Notes under the pieces: model-generated | Database searches by the model: none | What the model was told of the DNA's origin: nothing | The model's input: the letters and a program-made list of their open reading frames with translations, nothing else | Shown here: positions 63,670 to 64,000 of the stretch, piece after piece | Position numbering within the stretch: position 1 is the stretch's first letter | Layout of the letters: every line of letters starts with the position of its first letter | NCBI RefSeq assembly: GCF_024707545.1 | Contig: NZ_CP062229.1 | Coordinates: forward strand, 868,001 to 932,000 | DNA length: 64,000 nucleotides | From: Mesorhizobium onobrychidis | GTDB lineage: Bacteria > Pseudomonadota > Alphaproteobacteria > Rhizobiales > Rhizobiaceae | Reading direction: 5' to 3' | Translations under genes and position numbers: made by a program

Positions 63670-64000
63670 CAGGCGGCGCTTTCGGTGTCGCGGGCCCACA
63701 CCCCGGTCGACGGATCGAAGCTGCCGGAAAATTCCCATTCGGCGGCGCCGGTGAGGATGACGTGGTCGTCGCCGCGCCATTCGACATGCAAGGAGCCGCC
63801 GCCGGGCGTCATCAGAGAGACGCTGCGTCCGGTCCGCTTGGTGCGCGCGGCAGCGACGACGGCGGCACAAGCCGCCGTACCGCAGGCCTTGGTCAGGCCG
63901 GCGCCGCGCTCCCAGGTGCGGATGACCATCGTCTCGGGTGAGGTCACCCGTGCGATGGTGATGTTGGCGCGTTCGGGGAAGATCGGGTGGTTTTCGAGCA
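63669..64000 (-). CDS. dapF: Diaminopimelate epimerase (5' end outside window)
   Basis: About 110 C-terminal residues are visible; the rest lies beyond the window. [13 protein letters not shown] and [21 protein letters not shown], with the second catalytic cysteine in ACGTA, identify DapF. It converts LL- to meso-diaminopimelate for lysine and peptidoglycan. It is the first visible gene of the dapF-mtaB-ftsY-yciB operon. Confidence 0.96.
   Translation of the reverse strand, partial: LENHPIFPERANITIARVTSPETMVIRTWERGAGLTKACGTAACAAVVAAARTKRTGRSVSLMTPGGGSLHVEWRGDDHVILTGAAEWEFSGSFDPSTGVWARDTESAA

Overview
The window is GC-rich chromosomal DNA from an alphaproteobacterium of the order Hyphomicrobiales (Rhizobiales), most probably Mesorhizobium or a close relative. 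The basis is gene content (imuA-imuB-dnaE2 cassette, IalB-family protein, several DUFs frequent in rhizobia, bestrophin, ffh-chorismate mutase-rpsP order) and four families of dispersed palindromic intergenic repeats of the rhizobial type. There is no transposase, integrase, CRISPR array, rRNA or tRNA gene that I can see. It reads as core chromosome with many short transcription units in both directions.

Layout. 1-2.2 kb: thioredoxin/TPR co-chaperone (CnoX-like, truncated by the window edge), LON-substrate-binding protein and Trm112-like protein. 2.4-8.3 kb: SOS mutagenesis operon imuA-imuB-dnaE2 on the minus strand behind a perfect alphaproteobacterial LexA box. 8.4-10.1 kb: small zincin, DUF1737 protein and CitE-type lyase. 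10.4-15.4 kb: polytopic DUF4173-type membrane protein in one unit with a CreBC-like two-component system, then an FAD oxidoreductase. 15.6-23.3 kb: GNAT, leuD, a secreted Ivy-like protein facing a lytic transglycosylase, flavin amine oxidase, zinc peptidase, SH3/DUF1236 protein and CPBP protease. 23.6-26.1 kb: ffh, chorismate mutase, rpsP. 26.1-38.2 kb: small membrane/lipoproteins, bestrophin, ACT protein, asd, DEAD-box helicase, cold-shock/DUF805 fusion, leuB, RidA, argG, LysE exporter. 38.2-50.9 kb: rlmN, IalB, YkvA, phhB, LMW phosphatase, thpR, tesA, ABC transporter YbbA-YbbP, Bax-inhibitor-like protein, GNAT, DUF2794, a probable 6S RNA, DUF1223 and a ceramidase-like protein. 51.0-57.5 kb: acnA and a ccmA-ccmB-ccmD-ccmG cluster that lacks ccmC. 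57.5-64 kb: DUF1127, SMP-30/tautomerase pair, and the operon dapF-mtaB-ftsY-yciB-PPOX.

Functional themes: amino-acid biosynthesis (leuB, leuD, asd, argG, dapF, chorismate mutase), co-translational membrane targeting (ffh and ftsY in the same window), RNA modification (rlmN, mtaB, thpR, Trm112), cytochrome c maturation, damage-induced mutagenesis and envelope maintenance.

Most notable observations: (1) a 160-bp palindromic repeat lies in frame inside the 5' end of the YbbP-type permease gene; (2) ccmC is absent between ccmB and ccmD; (3) a secreted protein with the lysozyme-inhibitor signature CxPHDC sits convergent to a lytic transglycosylase gene; (4) an operon couples a DUF4173 membrane protein to a CreBC-like system; (5) a structured RNA with its own terminator resembles 6S RNA.
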